Positions 1 to 7,091 of a stretch of 11,012 bases of DNA are shown one piece after another. The translations under genes and the position numbers were made by a program. Positions within the stretch are counted from its first letter, which is position 1. Every line of letters begins with the position of its first letter. The DNA is from Peptococcaceae bacterium BRH_c23 (GTDB taxonomy: Bacteria > Bacillota_B > Desulfitobacteriia > Desulfitobacteriales > Desulfitobacteriaceae). The stretch spans positions 1 through 11,012 of the forward strand of contig LADV01000035.1 of the NCBI GenBank assembly GCA_000961805.1. The letters are read 5' to 3'. The notes under the pieces are model-generated. The model had not been told where the DNA came from, did not search any database, and worked only from the letters and a program-made list of their open reading frames with translations.

Positions 1-1035
1 TAAATCTTCAGGACGATTGCGTAATGGTGGTATCTTAATAGGTATGACATTAATTCGATAATATAAATCTTCGCGGAACTCTCCACTTTCGACCATTTCT
101 GCTAAATCTCTGTTTGTCGCACAAACCAAACGAAAATCAACTTTATGACTGACGGTCCCCCCTACTCGGCGAACTTCATTATTATCTAAAACTCTTAATA
201 ATTTTGCTTGTAGCGACAATGGCATTTCTGAAATCTCATCTAGAAACAAGGTCCCTTCGTGAGCTATTTCTAAAACTCCTACTTTCCCACTAGTATTAGC
301 CCCAGTAAACGACCCCTTCTCATATCCAAACAGCTCCGATTCGAACAGTGTTTCAGGAATAGCAGCACAGTTCACTATAATAAAAGGTCCTTTCTCTCGA
401 TTGCTATTTAGATGAATATATTTAGACAAAACTTCCTTTCCTGTTCCCGTTTCTCCTAAGAGCAAGATTGAACTATCCGTTTTAGCAATGTCGTAACATG
501 TTTTAAATATTTTCCTCATCTCAATACTCTCAGCCACTACCTGCTCGTTACTGATTTTTTGAAGTCTCAAATATTCTATTTCTCTCTTCAACCTTTTCAC
601 TTTATCTTTCTTTTCTTGGGTATTTAAATTATCGATTATCTCTTGAGGTCGACCGCCGGTCACCACAAAGGTTATTTCACCCGAATCATCTATAATAGGA
701 GTACTTGTCGAAACCATTTTAAAACCAGCTTTTGTCGTCAAAACCCCCGTGATCTTCTTTTTTTCTTTCATTGCTTGTAAGGCATACGACCTATTATAAT
801 AACCTCTCTCAACTAAGTCTTTTAAATTTGATTTTAAGAGTTCTTCTAGAGAAAGCCCAAGTGTCATTGCAGTAAACGAAGTTGAAATAACGACATTCCC
901 TTCCTTATCTGTAACAAATACAGTCGTTGGAAGACTTTCTAAAATATTTCTAATATTCTCCCTGTCAAAAATATCAACTCTTTCGCTCGTTACATTTTCC
1001 ATGGAGTTGTCATAGGATTTACTTTTTCCCTTCAT
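1..1035 (-). CDS. Sigma54-dependent transcriptional activator with PAS sensor (C-terminus cut by window edge)
   Basis: This is a bacterial enhancer-binding protein that would remodel sigma54 RNA polymerase using ATP. The 345 visible residues open with a PAS-type sensor (about 27-135), then a charged, coiled-coil-like linker (about 138-165), then the AAA+ domain. Walker A is GETGTGKE (194-201), the sigma54-contact loop is GSFTGA (241-246, Ala to Ser against the usual GAFTGA), and Walker B is GTLFLDE (261-267). The frame is still open at base 1 (ending [10 protein letters not shown]), so the end of the AAA+ domain and the expected Fis-type HTH lie outside. There is no receiver domain, so control is probably by a ligand sensed at the PAS domain. 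The ATG at 1035 has AAGGAG eight bases upstream. Its targets are most likely further left, because I see no -24/-12 promoter in this window. The family is certain; the signal is unknown. Confidence 0.93.
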   Translation of the reverse strand, partial: MKGKSKSYDNSMENVTSERVDIFDRENIRNILESLPTTVFVTDKEGNVVISTSFTAMTLGLSLEELLKSNLKDLVERGYYNRSYALQAMKEKKKITGVLTTKAGFKMVSTSTPIIDDSGEITFVVTGGRPQEIIDNLNTQEKKDKVKRLKREIEYLRLQKISNEQVVAESIEMRKIFKTCYDIAKTDSSILLLGETGTGKEVLSKYIHLNSNREKGPFIIVNCAAIPETLFESELFGYEKGSFTGANTSGKVGVLEIAHEGTLFLDEISEMPLSLQAKLLRVLDNNEVRRVGGTVSHKVDFRLVCATNRDLAEMVESGEFREDLYYRINVIPIKIPPLRNRPEDL

Positions 1036-1108
1036 ATCCTACACTCCTTCTTCTTATCAAAGCAAGTTTTTCATCTCTGCTTGACTTATTGCTCTCGCAG
1101 CCAAGCTT

Positions 1109-1137
1109 CTTATACGTCCCATAATAAGTTATCCCAA
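1109..1137 (-). promoter_or_regulatory. Probable sigmaA promoter for the sigma54 activator gene
   Basis: On the minus strand, -35 TTGGGA (1137-1132) and -10 TATAAG (1114-1109) are separated by exactly 17 bases. Transcription would begin near 1102, giving a leader of about 65 nt before the ATG at 1035. The match is 4/6 and 5/6 to consensus, and it is the best pair I found upstream of this gene. It is unproven. Confidence 0.4.
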
Positions 1138-1308
1138 ACTCCATGGACTCGTTAGGTATTTCCTTACTGTCGCAAAATTTCCACTTTTCTAATATTGTAT
1201 ATGTCCAAGTGCAAAAAGTCTATTATTAAAACCTTTTTCAATGCTGGTTGACATTTTAAAAACTCCCGATGCCTGAAATCGTTTAATTGTTTTTTGACCA
1301 CCATTTGA

Positions 1309-1337
1309 TTGACGACATAGCGCTTGTCGTATAAAAT
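1309..1337 (+). promoter_or_regulatory. Probable sigmaA promoter with embedded palindromic operator, for the chemoreceptor-like gene
   Basis: -35 TTGACG (1309-1314) and -10 TAAAAT (1332-1337) are spaced by 17 bases. The spacer is almost filled by a palindrome, ACGACA-N7-TGTCGT (1312-1330), whose centre contains AGCGCT. A dyad placed between -35 and -10 is a classic repressor-site arrangement. Transcription from here would carry a leader of about 170 nt that includes the long inverted repeat at 1374-1429. The regulator is unknown. Confidence 0.5.
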
Positions 1338-1373
1338 TAACTTATTCTCAGTTTGAATATTAAAAATGTTCTA

Positions 1374-1429
1374 ACTATAAATGATTACATAGCTTTTCCC
1401 GAGATCATTGCTATGTACTCATTTATAGT
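1374..1429 (+). repeat. Long inverted repeat (20-bp arms, one mismatch) in the leader of the chemoreceptor-like gene
   Basis: The left arm (1374-1393) and right arm (1410-1429) are reverse complements except for one position (1385 against 1418). They are separated by a 16-base loop, ttttcccgagatcatt. The right arm is not followed by a T run, so it does not look like an ordinary intrinsic terminator. It lies downstream of the predicted promoter and 84 bases before the ATG at 1514. It could be an RNA stem in the 5' leader, a protein-binding dyad or a small palindromic mobile repeat. The rest of 1036-1513 holds the two promoters listed and nothing else I can support. Confidence 0.7.
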
Positions 1430-1513
1430 AGATGCAAAACTCGCAAACCTGAGTCGCGGAGTTAGCATTTCAGGCTTAAATATATATCTATAGAAATGCA
1501 AGGAGATGCAGTA

Positions 1514-2332
1514 ATGAACATAGAAACTTGTGTTGCGATTGCCCCCTACTTAAAAGACTGGTACGAACAAGAGGTTTCAGTTATAATAATTGACCTAGAA
1601 AAAGTCTTATATGTTCATAAAACTAAAGAAACGGAAAAAATGCCTCTTACCGTCGGACTGCCCCTCGAACAAATCGAGAAAACGATCTCAGTTAGAGCTT
1701 TACGGGCGGGTAAGCGTATGGTGGCCCGGCAGGACAAAAACGCTTTTGGTATTCCATATATTGCGGCAGCCAATCCAGTTTTTGATAAGGGTGAAATCGT
1801 GGGTGTTATAACTATTGTTATATCGACACAGAAAAATGATTTATTGATCAATACGGGTGAGGAGATCCTAGCATCGATTGAGGAAATTTCGGCAAGTTTA
1901 GAAAGCTTGTCTAGAGGTGGTCAACAATTGGCGGCAACCTCTCGCCTAATGGAGACGGATGCCACTCAAGCTAATAAAGATTTAGATCGGATTACTGGAA
2001 TTACCAAGACCATTAAGCAAATTTCAGTTCAGAGCAACATTCTTGGTATTAATGCTTCCATCGAGGCAGCCCGGGCTGGAGAATTGGGAAGTGGCTTTGC
2101 TGTGGTGGCTGGCGAAGTGCGAAAGCTAGCTGAAGGAACAAAGGATTCTGTAGTGAACATTGAAGCTAGCGTGCATGCGATCTTGGCTTCGGTGGGCACA
2201 ATGTTGGAAGCAGTAGTACAGTTAGCTGAAGTTACTGAAACACAAGCTAATGGACTAGGCCAAATGCAAGGGGCTATAAGACAGGTTGCACAGGCGGCAG
2301 ACAAGCTTGTGCAAATTGGTAAGGCTTTATAG
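1514..2332 (+). CDS. Soluble methyl-accepting chemotaxis-like signalling protein
   Basis: A cytoplasmic receptor of 272 residues with no membrane segment. Residues 1-112 form a small sensor domain that I can only call PAS/Cache-like. From about 113 on it is the chemoreceptor signalling helix pair, with the conserved hairpin tip [11 protein letters not shown] (180-190) followed by [15 protein letters not shown] (194-208), the part that contacts CheA and CheW. It is much shorter than membrane receptors (500-600 residues) and close in length to Bacillus YfmS-type soluble receptors. The ATG at 1514 is preferred over the in-frame ATG at 1496 because AAGGAG (1500-1505) sits eight bases before it and lies inside the longer version. 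The gene is monocistronic with its own terminator. The ligand is unknown. Such short receptors may modulate a membrane array or another histidine-kinase pathway. Confidence 0.9.
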   Translation: MNIETCVAIAPYLKDWYEQEVSVIIIDLEKVLYVHKTKETEKMPLTVGLPLEQIEKTISVRALRAGKRMVARQDKNAFGIPYIAAANPVFDKGEIVGVITIVISTQKNDLLINTGEEILASIEEISASLESLSRGGQQLAATSRLMETDATQANKDLDRITGITKTIKQISVQSNILGINASIEAARAGELGSGFAVVAGEVRKLAEGTKDSVVNIEASVHAILASVGTMLEAVVQLAEVTETQANGLGQMQGAIRQVAQAADKLVQIGKAL

Positions 2333-2384
2333 GTTATATGTTCAATATAGAACTCAGTTGATTCATCTAATAAATAACAAACGT

Positions 2385-2413
2385 AAGCCACCGCGCTCAA
2401 GCGGTGGCTTTTT
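2385..2413 (+). terminator. Intrinsic terminator of the chemoreceptor-like gene
   Basis: GCCACCGC (2387-2394), loop GCTCAA, and GCGGTGGC (2401-2408) form a perfect 8-bp GC-rich stem, extended to 10 bp by AA/TT, followed by five T (2409-2413). It lies 52 bases past the stop codon. Read leftward there is no comparable T run, so it acts mainly on the rightward transcript. Confidence 0.93.
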
Positions 2414-2456
2414 AATCCTGTACCGACGTAATCATTAATGATTAATGGTCTTCTAA

Positions 2457-2624
2457 ACAAACTCTTTAGGCATTGAAGTTCTGTTAACTGCCCATGCGCT
2501 GTATATTCACCGCAATACCCTCGTTCACAGGGTTAATAAGATTGAGAAGATTATCTCGGCAGACTTGGATGACCCCGAGACACGTTTGCATATCCTTATA
2601 TCTTATAAGCTTTTAGAAGGATGA
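2457..2624 (+). pseudogene. C-terminal remnant of a PucR-family (purine catabolism type) regulator
   Basis: An open stretch ends at TGA (2622-2624). It encodes the typical PucR/CdaR-type C-terminal helix-turn-helix: ALYIHRNTLVHRVNKIEK followed by LDDPETRLHILISYKLLEG. From about 2490 on it reads like an intact family C-terminus. Upstream, similarity fades within about ten codons and a TAA (2454-2456) closes the frame. I see no ATG, GTG or TTG in frame and no ribosome site. The other several hundred residues of such a regulator are missing, so this is a relic, probably left when the DNA carrying the chemoreceptor gene and its terminator replaced the rest. PucR proteins control purine use in Bacillus, which fits the neighbouring cluster. 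The exact left boundary of homology is uncertain. Confidence 0.72.
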
Positions 2625-2637
2625 TTTAATTACCCTA

Positions 2638-4023
2638 CTACCTCTTCAACCCCCGCTCCTTCTGTACGATTTCACACGCCACTTGATGAGCTTTTTTGCG
2701 AATCTCCTCTGTATCCTGGGTAAGAAGTTGTCCCTTTCGGACAACCACCTTCCCGTTGACGATTGTGGTATCCACTAAGCTCTGGTTCCCGCAGCAGACT
2801 ATCGAAACCAGGGGATCGTGGGAGCCTGCGTAGGCTACATCTTGTAAATCCATTAAAATGATATCCGCCGCTTTGCCTGCTTCCAGACGCCCAGTATCAG
2901 GACGACCTAGGACATCCGCCCCTCCACGCGTCGCACACTTCAAAGTCTCATAAGCTGAAAGACCTTCCTCTTTATAGCGCAGATGGTTTAATAGATAAGC
3001 CCTGCGAACTTCTTCCCACATATTAGAGCCGTCATTACTAGCACTACCATCTACGGCAATTCCTAGTTTGGCACCTGCTTTAACCAAATCTGAGGTTGGG
3101 CAAATTCCGCTTCCGAGTTTCATATTCGAACTCGGACAATGGGCAACCCCGGATCCACTCTGGGCCAGAAGAGCAATTTCTCGCTCATTAAGATGAATCC
3201 CATGGGCAAACCAAACATCCGGTCCTATCCAACCTACGTCTTCCATCAATTCAACTGGACGCCGTCCATAGCGTTCTAAACAAAACTTCTCTTCATCGAG
3301 GGTTTCTGCTAAATGAGTATGTAACATGACCCCTTTTTCTCTGGCCAAAATTTGGGACTGCCGCATCAAATCTAGGCTTACTGAGAACGGGGAACAAGGT
3401 GCCAACGCCAAGCGAGTCATCGCCAAAGGATTGGGATCATGATAAGCCTCAATCAGACGTTGTGAATCCTTGAGTATGGTCTCTGGGTCTTGAACCACCT
3501 CATCAGGGGGTAAACCTCCTTCACTTTTTCCCAAGGACATGGAACCACGGGTAGCGTGAAAGCGAATTCCGATCTCGCGAGCCGCTGTGATTTGGGTATC
3601 GATGAAGGTGCTGGCTTGTCCTTTCGGAAAAACATAATGATGGTCCGTTGTTAAAGTACATCCTGTACGCAGAAGCTCGCTAAAACCTACCATTGCCCCA
3701 TAATATACAGCGTCTGGGATGATATGACGCCAAAACTCGTAAAGATTAATAAGCCAGTAGAAGAGAGGCATTCCTTGGACCTCCGGAAGTCCGCGAAATA
3801 AGGTTTGATAGAGGTGGTGATGAGTATTTACTAACCCCGGAAGCACCACCATTCCCTGAGCATCAATAATTTGAGGTTTTTCTGAAGAGGTTAACTTTAG
3901 ATTTAAATCTTGCCCTACTGCGATAATTTCCTTCCCATCTATGAGCAGATCTGCATTCTCTAGTATTTCGTCACGATCATTAAAGGTTATTAGGTGTAAA
4001 GCATTTTCTATTAAAATTGACAT
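2638..4023 (-). CDS. 8-oxoguanine deaminase-like amidohydrolase (COG0402)
   Basis: A cytosolic metal-dependent deaminase of 461 residues, full length for this branch of the amidohydrolase superfamily. It probably deaminates an aminated purine or pterin ring; 8-oxoguanine to urate plus ammonia is the best guess. The TIM-barrel metal site is visible: HxH at H68/H70 (NTHHHLY), HTHLAE (H235, H237, E240), H274 (FAHGIHL) and D325 (AVDGSASND). The stretch RGSMSLGKSEGGLPPDEVVQ (159-178) is characteristic of the 8-oxoguanine deaminase/hydroxydechloroatrazine group rather than guanine deaminase. The ATG at 4023 has an AAAGGGG ribosome site about nine bases upstream. It is the last gene of the leftward cluster and is preceded by an intrinsic terminator. 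Alternatives are isoxanthopterin deaminase or an AtzB-like enzyme; the family call is firm, the substrate is not. Confidence 0.88.
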   Translation of the reverse strand: MSILIENALHLITFNDRDEILENADLLIDGKEIIAVGQDLNLKLTSSEKPQIIDAQGMVVLPGLVNTHHHLYQTLFRGLPEVQGMPLFYWLINLYEFWRHIIPDAVYYGAMVGFSELLRTGCTLTTDHHYVFPKGQASTFIDTQITAAREIGIRFHATRGSMSLGKSEGGLPPDEVVQDPETILKDSQRLIEAYHDPNPLAMTRLALAPCSPFSVSLDLMRQSQILAREKGVMLHTHLAETLDEEKFCLERYGRRPVELMEDVGWIGPDVWFAHGIHLNEREIALLAQSGSGVAHCPSSNMKLGSGICPTSDLVKAGAKLGIAVDGSASNDGSNMWEEVRRAYLLNHLRYKEEGLSAYETLKCATRGGADVLGRPDTGRLEAGKAADIILMDLQDVAYAGSHDPLVSIVCCGNQSLVDTTIVNGKVVVRKGQLLTQDTEEIRKKAHQVACEIVQKERGLKR

Positions 4024-4046
4024 TTAAGTATCCCCTTTCATATTTT

Positions 4047-4090
4047 TGAAAAAGAGGCAGTAGTTCCTGTGCAAGAACCGCTGCCTCTGT
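4047..4090 (-). terminator. Intrinsic terminator between the 493-residue PLP enzyme and the deaminase gene
   Basis: On the minus strand AGAGGCAG pairs with CTGCCTCT (4088-4081 with 4060-4053), with an inner GTTC/GAAC stem. It is followed directly by a T run (A run 4049-4053 on the plus strand). It ends transcription from the PLP gene but lies only about 25 bases before the deaminase ATG. No promoter fits between them, so it may act as an attenuator. Confidence 0.88.
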
Positions 4091-4133
4091 AGTATTTATT
4101 ACCTATTTTATTGGAAATCCCCTTAATGCATAT

Positions 4134-4149
4134 ACTATCTATAGGTAGT
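4134..4149. repeat. Short near-palindrome in the gap between PLP enzyme and deaminase genes
   Basis: The 16 bases ACTATCTATAGGTAGT are self-complementary apart from one base pair. They lie 15 bases after the PLP gene stop and upstream of the terminator. This could be a weak operator for the deaminase gene or chance in AT-rich DNA. Confidence 0.3.
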
Positions 4150-4164
4150 GATATATTTAAATGC

Positions 4165-5646
4165 TTATTTTGCAATACCAGTTTTTTCATTGAACTGTTC
4201 AATCAGTTTATCGAGTTCTGGACCCATTTGATGCAACCTGCCCCAGTATTCGTCATAGTCATACCATTGGGCATTTAGATCTTCCACATCATACTCTTGT
4301 TGTTCGATCCAAGTGTAGTACTTGAGGTTATGAATACGCTTTTTAGTTTGATAGGTTAACTCTTCCATGCTGTCTGTTCTTACACCCATAACACTTTTGT
4401 GATGATCAATGGCAGCATCTGTCGAACTATAGACTTTGCCTCTTTCGGCTTCCATTTCTTGCAATCTCGACTGATACATTTCTGCAGAGTCTGTTAGCAC
4501 CGTCATAACAATATCATTTTCAGTTAACTCGTAGTATTTCGCGAATTTTATACAAGATAGAATATTTGCAGCACCTGAAATTCCAACCCAAGAAAGCTTC
4601 GAGATGACCTCTTCAGAAATCCCTTGTTCTCTCAGATAGTCCTGTCCTGCTGGCTCATTAAAGAGACGGAACATACCCAAACTATCATTGTCATCAATGG
4701 CGATTACCATATCCGTATTTCTAACATTATGAACCCAAGGGATATGTTTATCCCCGATCCCTTCAATTCTATGTTCACCAAAACCATTGTTCAATAAGGT
4801 TGGGCACTGTAAGGCTTCACCAACGGCAAGTTTAGCATGAGGATACTGATCTTTTATGAAGTCTCCACTTCCAAGTGTGCCAGCAGAACCAGATGTTAAG
4901 CATACCCCTGCTACTTTACCCTTTGCCCCAATTTCCGCTTTAATAATATCATTCATAGCATTACCTGTGACTTCATAGTGCCAGAGATTATTACCCAGTT
5001 CTCCGAACTGATTGAAGATCACAACATTATCTCGGGTTCTCCGAAGTTCCCAGGTTTTGTCGTAAATTTCCTTGACATTACTTTCGCTGCCGGGTGTAGC
5101 AATAACTTCGCCAGCAACTTGTTTCAGCCATTCAAAACGCTCTTTACTCATATTCTCTGGTAAGATAGCAATGGACTTACAACCTAATAAGGCAGAATTA
5201 TAGGCTCCACCGCGGCAGTAGTTCCCTGTTGAAGGCCAAACTGCCTCATGAAATTTTGGATCAAATTGTCCCGTCACTAAACGGGGAACTAAACAAGCAA
5301 AACTTGCTCCAACCTTATGAGCTCCGGTTGGAAAATACTTTCCTGACATTGCGATAATTCTAGCTTTAACCCCTGAAATTTCGAAAGGAATTTCCACATA
5401 GTTCGGTAAGGGATTAAATAAGCCGCCCTCTTTAATGGGTTGATTCTTCCAGGATATTCTGAACAAGTTAATGGGGTCAACGTCCCATAACCCAGTTTTC
5501 TTTAACTTCTCTTTGACTGATGCAGGTATCTTATTCGGATCTTTCATCTGTGCTAGGGTCGGGATAACAACATTTTTTTCCTTGACACTCTGCACTGTCT
5601 TTTTAAGCTGCTCTTCATTAATGGTTAAATCAATCAAGTTTCTCAT
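4165..5646 (-). CDS. Fold-type II PLP-dependent enzyme, long cysteine-synthase-like form (function unassigned)
   Basis: A cytosolic 493-residue enzyme of the tryptophan-synthase-beta/cysteine-synthase superfamily. It likely carries out beta-elimination, beta-replacement or deamination on an amino-acid-like substrate. The Schiff-base lysine is K111 in PTGAHKVGAS (106-114), the substrate loop is STGN (139-142), and the phosphate-binding glycine loop is SGSAGTLGSGD (252-262). It is over 150 residues longer than cysteine synthase, with an N-terminal extension of about 90 residues and a Tyr/Trp-rich C-terminal tail (about 440-470). The ATG at 5646 follows GGGAGGT at good spacing, and this ribosome site abuts the heptamer array. 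Downstream is a terminator. By sampled 60-base stretches its GC is lower than in the threonine-synthase-like gene before it. Its place beside a purine cluster suggests a role like diaminopropionate ammonia-lyase (YgeX), but it lacks clear YgeX hallmarks. Confidence 0.85.
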   Translation of the reverse strand: MRNLIDLTINEEQLKKTVQSVKEKNVVIPTLAQMKDPNKIPASVKEKLKKTGLWDVDPINLFRISWKNQPIKEGGLFNPLPNYVEIPFEISGVKARIIAMSGKYFPTGAHKVGASFACLVPRLVTGQFDPKFHEAVWPSTGNYCRGGAYNSALLGCKSIAILPENMSKERFEWLKQVAGEVIATPGSESNVKEIYDKTWELRRTRDNVVIFNQFGELGNNLWHYEVTGNAMNDIIKAEIGAKGKVAGVCLTSGSAGTLGSGDFIKDQYPHAKLAVGEALQCPTLLNNGFGEHRIEGIGDKHIPWVHNVRNTDMVIAIDDNDSLGMFRLFNEPAGQDYLREQGISEEVISKLSWVGISGAANILSCIKFAKYYELTENDIVMTVLTDSAEMYQSRLQEMEAERGKVYSSTDAAIDHHKSVMGVRTDSMEELTYQTKKRIHNLKYYTWIEQQEYDVEDLNAQWYDYDEYWGRLHQMGPELDKLIEQFNEKTGIAK

Positions 5647-5662
5647 ATTGGACCTCCCTTTA

Positions 5663-5760
5663 TTCGTGGTTCGTGGTTCGATGTTCGTGGTTCGAAATTA
5701 CGTGTTCATAGTTCATAGTTCATAGTTCATGGTTCGTGGTTCGTGGTTCGAATATCGCAT
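5663..5760. repeat. Array of fourteen 7-bp tandem repeats (TTCGTGG family)
   Basis: Exactly 98 bases divide into 14 heptamers without a slip: TTCGTGG five times, TTCATAG three times, and TTCATGG, TTCGATG, TTCGAAA, TTACGTG, TTCGAAT and ATCGCAT once each. Variants are clustered (three adjacent TTCATAG), as expected from slippage or local duplication. The array begins two bases from the ribosome site of the downstream PLP gene and fills most of the 154-base gap, so it is transcribed into the operon mRNA. It is not coding (7 is not a multiple of 3) and lacks the repeat and spacer lengths of a CRISPR array. Confidence 0.92.
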
Positions 5761-5800
5761 CCCCTTATATCATAACCGACTTTCGCCTCTACATCGTTCT

Positions 5801-7081
5801 TCACTTCTCGTTCGAACCTCGAACATCGAATATCGAATCACGATTAGCGCCTTCCAACTTGACTAACAGTTCTTTCAGCGAAGGCTCGACTTTGATGGGC
5901 TCACCCACAGCTTTAATGGCATTCTGAACATCCTTTAACCCATTACCGGTTACAATAGAAACTACTTTTTCGTCGGCCCCAATGACCCCTTTTTCCACCA
6001 GAACCTTAAGCCCGGCGGTTCCAGTCACACCCGCCGGTTCTCCGAAAATACCGCTGGTTCTACCCAGTTCGCGCATGGCATCCAAGATCGCTTCATCGGA
6101 GACTGCAACCATCGTGCCACCTGATTCGCGAACAGCATTTAAGGCTTTATCCGGATTGCGCGGCACGCCGACTGCAATACTATCGGCGATTGTATTCTCT
6201 TCCTTAGGTTGCCAGGGGCGATTTTCCACGAAGGCATCGACGAGTGGGCAACACCCAGTGGACTGTACTCCGGCAATTTTAGGTAAGCGGTCGATCCACC
6301 CAGCACTGTATAGATCCTTAAAGCCTTTCCAGACCCCTGCTATGGTGCAGCCGTCCCCAACGGACAGGATCACCCAGTCAGGCACTTCCCAGTTTAATTG
6401 CTCGGCAATCTCTAAGGCGACGGTCTTCTTACCCTCGACAAGATACGGATTAATGGCCGCATTTCGATTATACCAACCAAAGCGATCAATGGCCTCTGCA
6501 GAAAGTCTAAAGGTATCTTCATAAGACCCTTGGACACTAATCACCGTGGCTCCAAAGATCAGCAATTGAGCGATCTTCCCTTGGGGTGCTCGGCTCGGCA
6601 CAAAAATAACGGATTTAATCCCCATGGCCGCAGCACTACCCGCTAAGGATGAAGCGGCATTGCCAGTTGAAGAAGCGGCGACCGTCGGCGCCTTTTCCTC
6701 GACTGCTTTAATAACGGCAATGATCGAAGCCCGGTCCTTTAGGGAAGCGGTGGGATTCTGTCCGTCGTCTTTAATATAAAGGTTACTCATCCCTAGACTT
6801 TTGCCCAGTCCCTGCGGTTTATAAAGCGGGCTCCAGCCCACTCTCAGATGGGGGCGAGCTGAATCTGGATGAATGGGCAGAAAAGGAAGGTAGCGAAAAA
6901 TCGAATAATCTTTGGACTGGCTTAGTTGCTCACGTGACGTCAACCGATTAATCTCTTGGTAATCGTAGAGGACATCCATAATGCCACCTTTTTTGCCACA
7001 AGTAGGACAAGTATAGGTCCCAGCTTCGGCGGGGACTTCCTTTCCACAATCAATACAGCGGAGTCCTAACACATTCTTCAT
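5801..7081 (-). CDS. Threonine synthase-like PLP enzyme with N-terminal zinc ribbon
   Basis: A 426-residue fold-type II PLP enzyme. An N-terminal ribbon carries CxxC pairs at C9/C12 and C25/C28. Schiff-base K115 lies in PTASLKDRAS (110-119), with substrate loop SSTGNAASS (137-145), phosphate loop VGDGCTIAG (241-249) and TGNGLKD (378-384). Known family members convert O-phosphohomoserine to threonine. Here the setting, between an SsnA-like hydrolase and another PLP enzyme, suggests a catabolic variant such as an ammonia-lyase; that is inference. The ATG at 7081 is chosen because GAGGTGAT lies six bases upstream and overlaps the TGA of the preceding gene, implying translational coupling. An in-frame start at 7156 would overlap that gene by 65 bases. 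The last 13 residues are encoded by heptamer-repeat DNA and are unlikely to be ancestral. Confidence 0.87.
   Translation of the reverse strand: MKNVLGLRCIDCGKEVPAEAGTYTCPTCGKKGGIMDVLYDYQEINRLTSREQLSQSKDYSIFRYLPFLPIHPDSARPHLRVGWSPLYKPQGLGKSLGMSNLYIKDDGQNPTASLKDRASIIAVIKAVEEKAPTVAASSTGNAASSLAGSAAAMGIKSVIFVPSRAPQGKIAQLLIFGATVISVQGSYEDTFRLSAEAIDRFGWYNRNAAINPYLVEGKKTVALEIAEQLNWEVPDWVILSVGDGCTIAGVWKGFKDLYSAGWIDRLPKIAGVQSTGCCPLVDAFVENRPWQPKEENTIADSIAVGVPRNPDKALNAVRESGGTMVAVSDEAILDAMRELGRTSGIFGEPAGVTGTAGLKVLVEKGVIGADEKVVSIVTGNGLKDVQNAIKAVGEPIKVEPSLKELLVKLEGANRDSIFDVRGSNEK
5804..5845. repeat. Second heptamer block, inside the 3' end of the threonine-synthase-like gene
   Basis: Units CTTCTCG, TTCGAAC, CTCGAAC, ATCGAAT, ATCGAAT and CACGATT run on at 7-bp period and belong to the same TTCGNNN family as 5663-5760. 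About 43 bases of poorly repetitive sequence separate the two. This block encodes residues RDSIFDVRGSNEK, the last 13 of the upstream enzyme, and ends next to its stop codon. Confidence 0.75.
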
Positions 7082-7091
7082 CAAGATCACC

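Noticed and set aside
1170..1195. Possible sigma54 (-24/-12) promoter in the divergent gap
   Set aside because: The GG and GC elements on the minus strand are only 7 bases apart instead of the required 10, and no other match was found.
1248..1276. TTGACA at 1248-1253 as a promoter -35
   Set aside because: The perfect -35 has no acceptable -10 at 16-18 bases (GCCTGA at 1271). The pair at 1309-1337 is much better.
2029..2460. Leftward open frame of 143 codons opposite the chemoreceptor gene
   Set aside because: It is a shadow of the strongly supported chemoreceptor signalling domain, with low-complexity composition and no ribosome site. It also spans the terminator.
5663..5760. Short regular repeats considered as a CRISPR array
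   Set aside because: Units are 7 bp, directly abutting, with no unique spacers and no cas genes nearby.
5982..6524. Rightward open frame of 180 codons opposite the threonine-synthase-like gene
   Set aside because: It is antisense to conserved PLP-enzyme motifs, has no ribosome site and shows no recognisable protein features.
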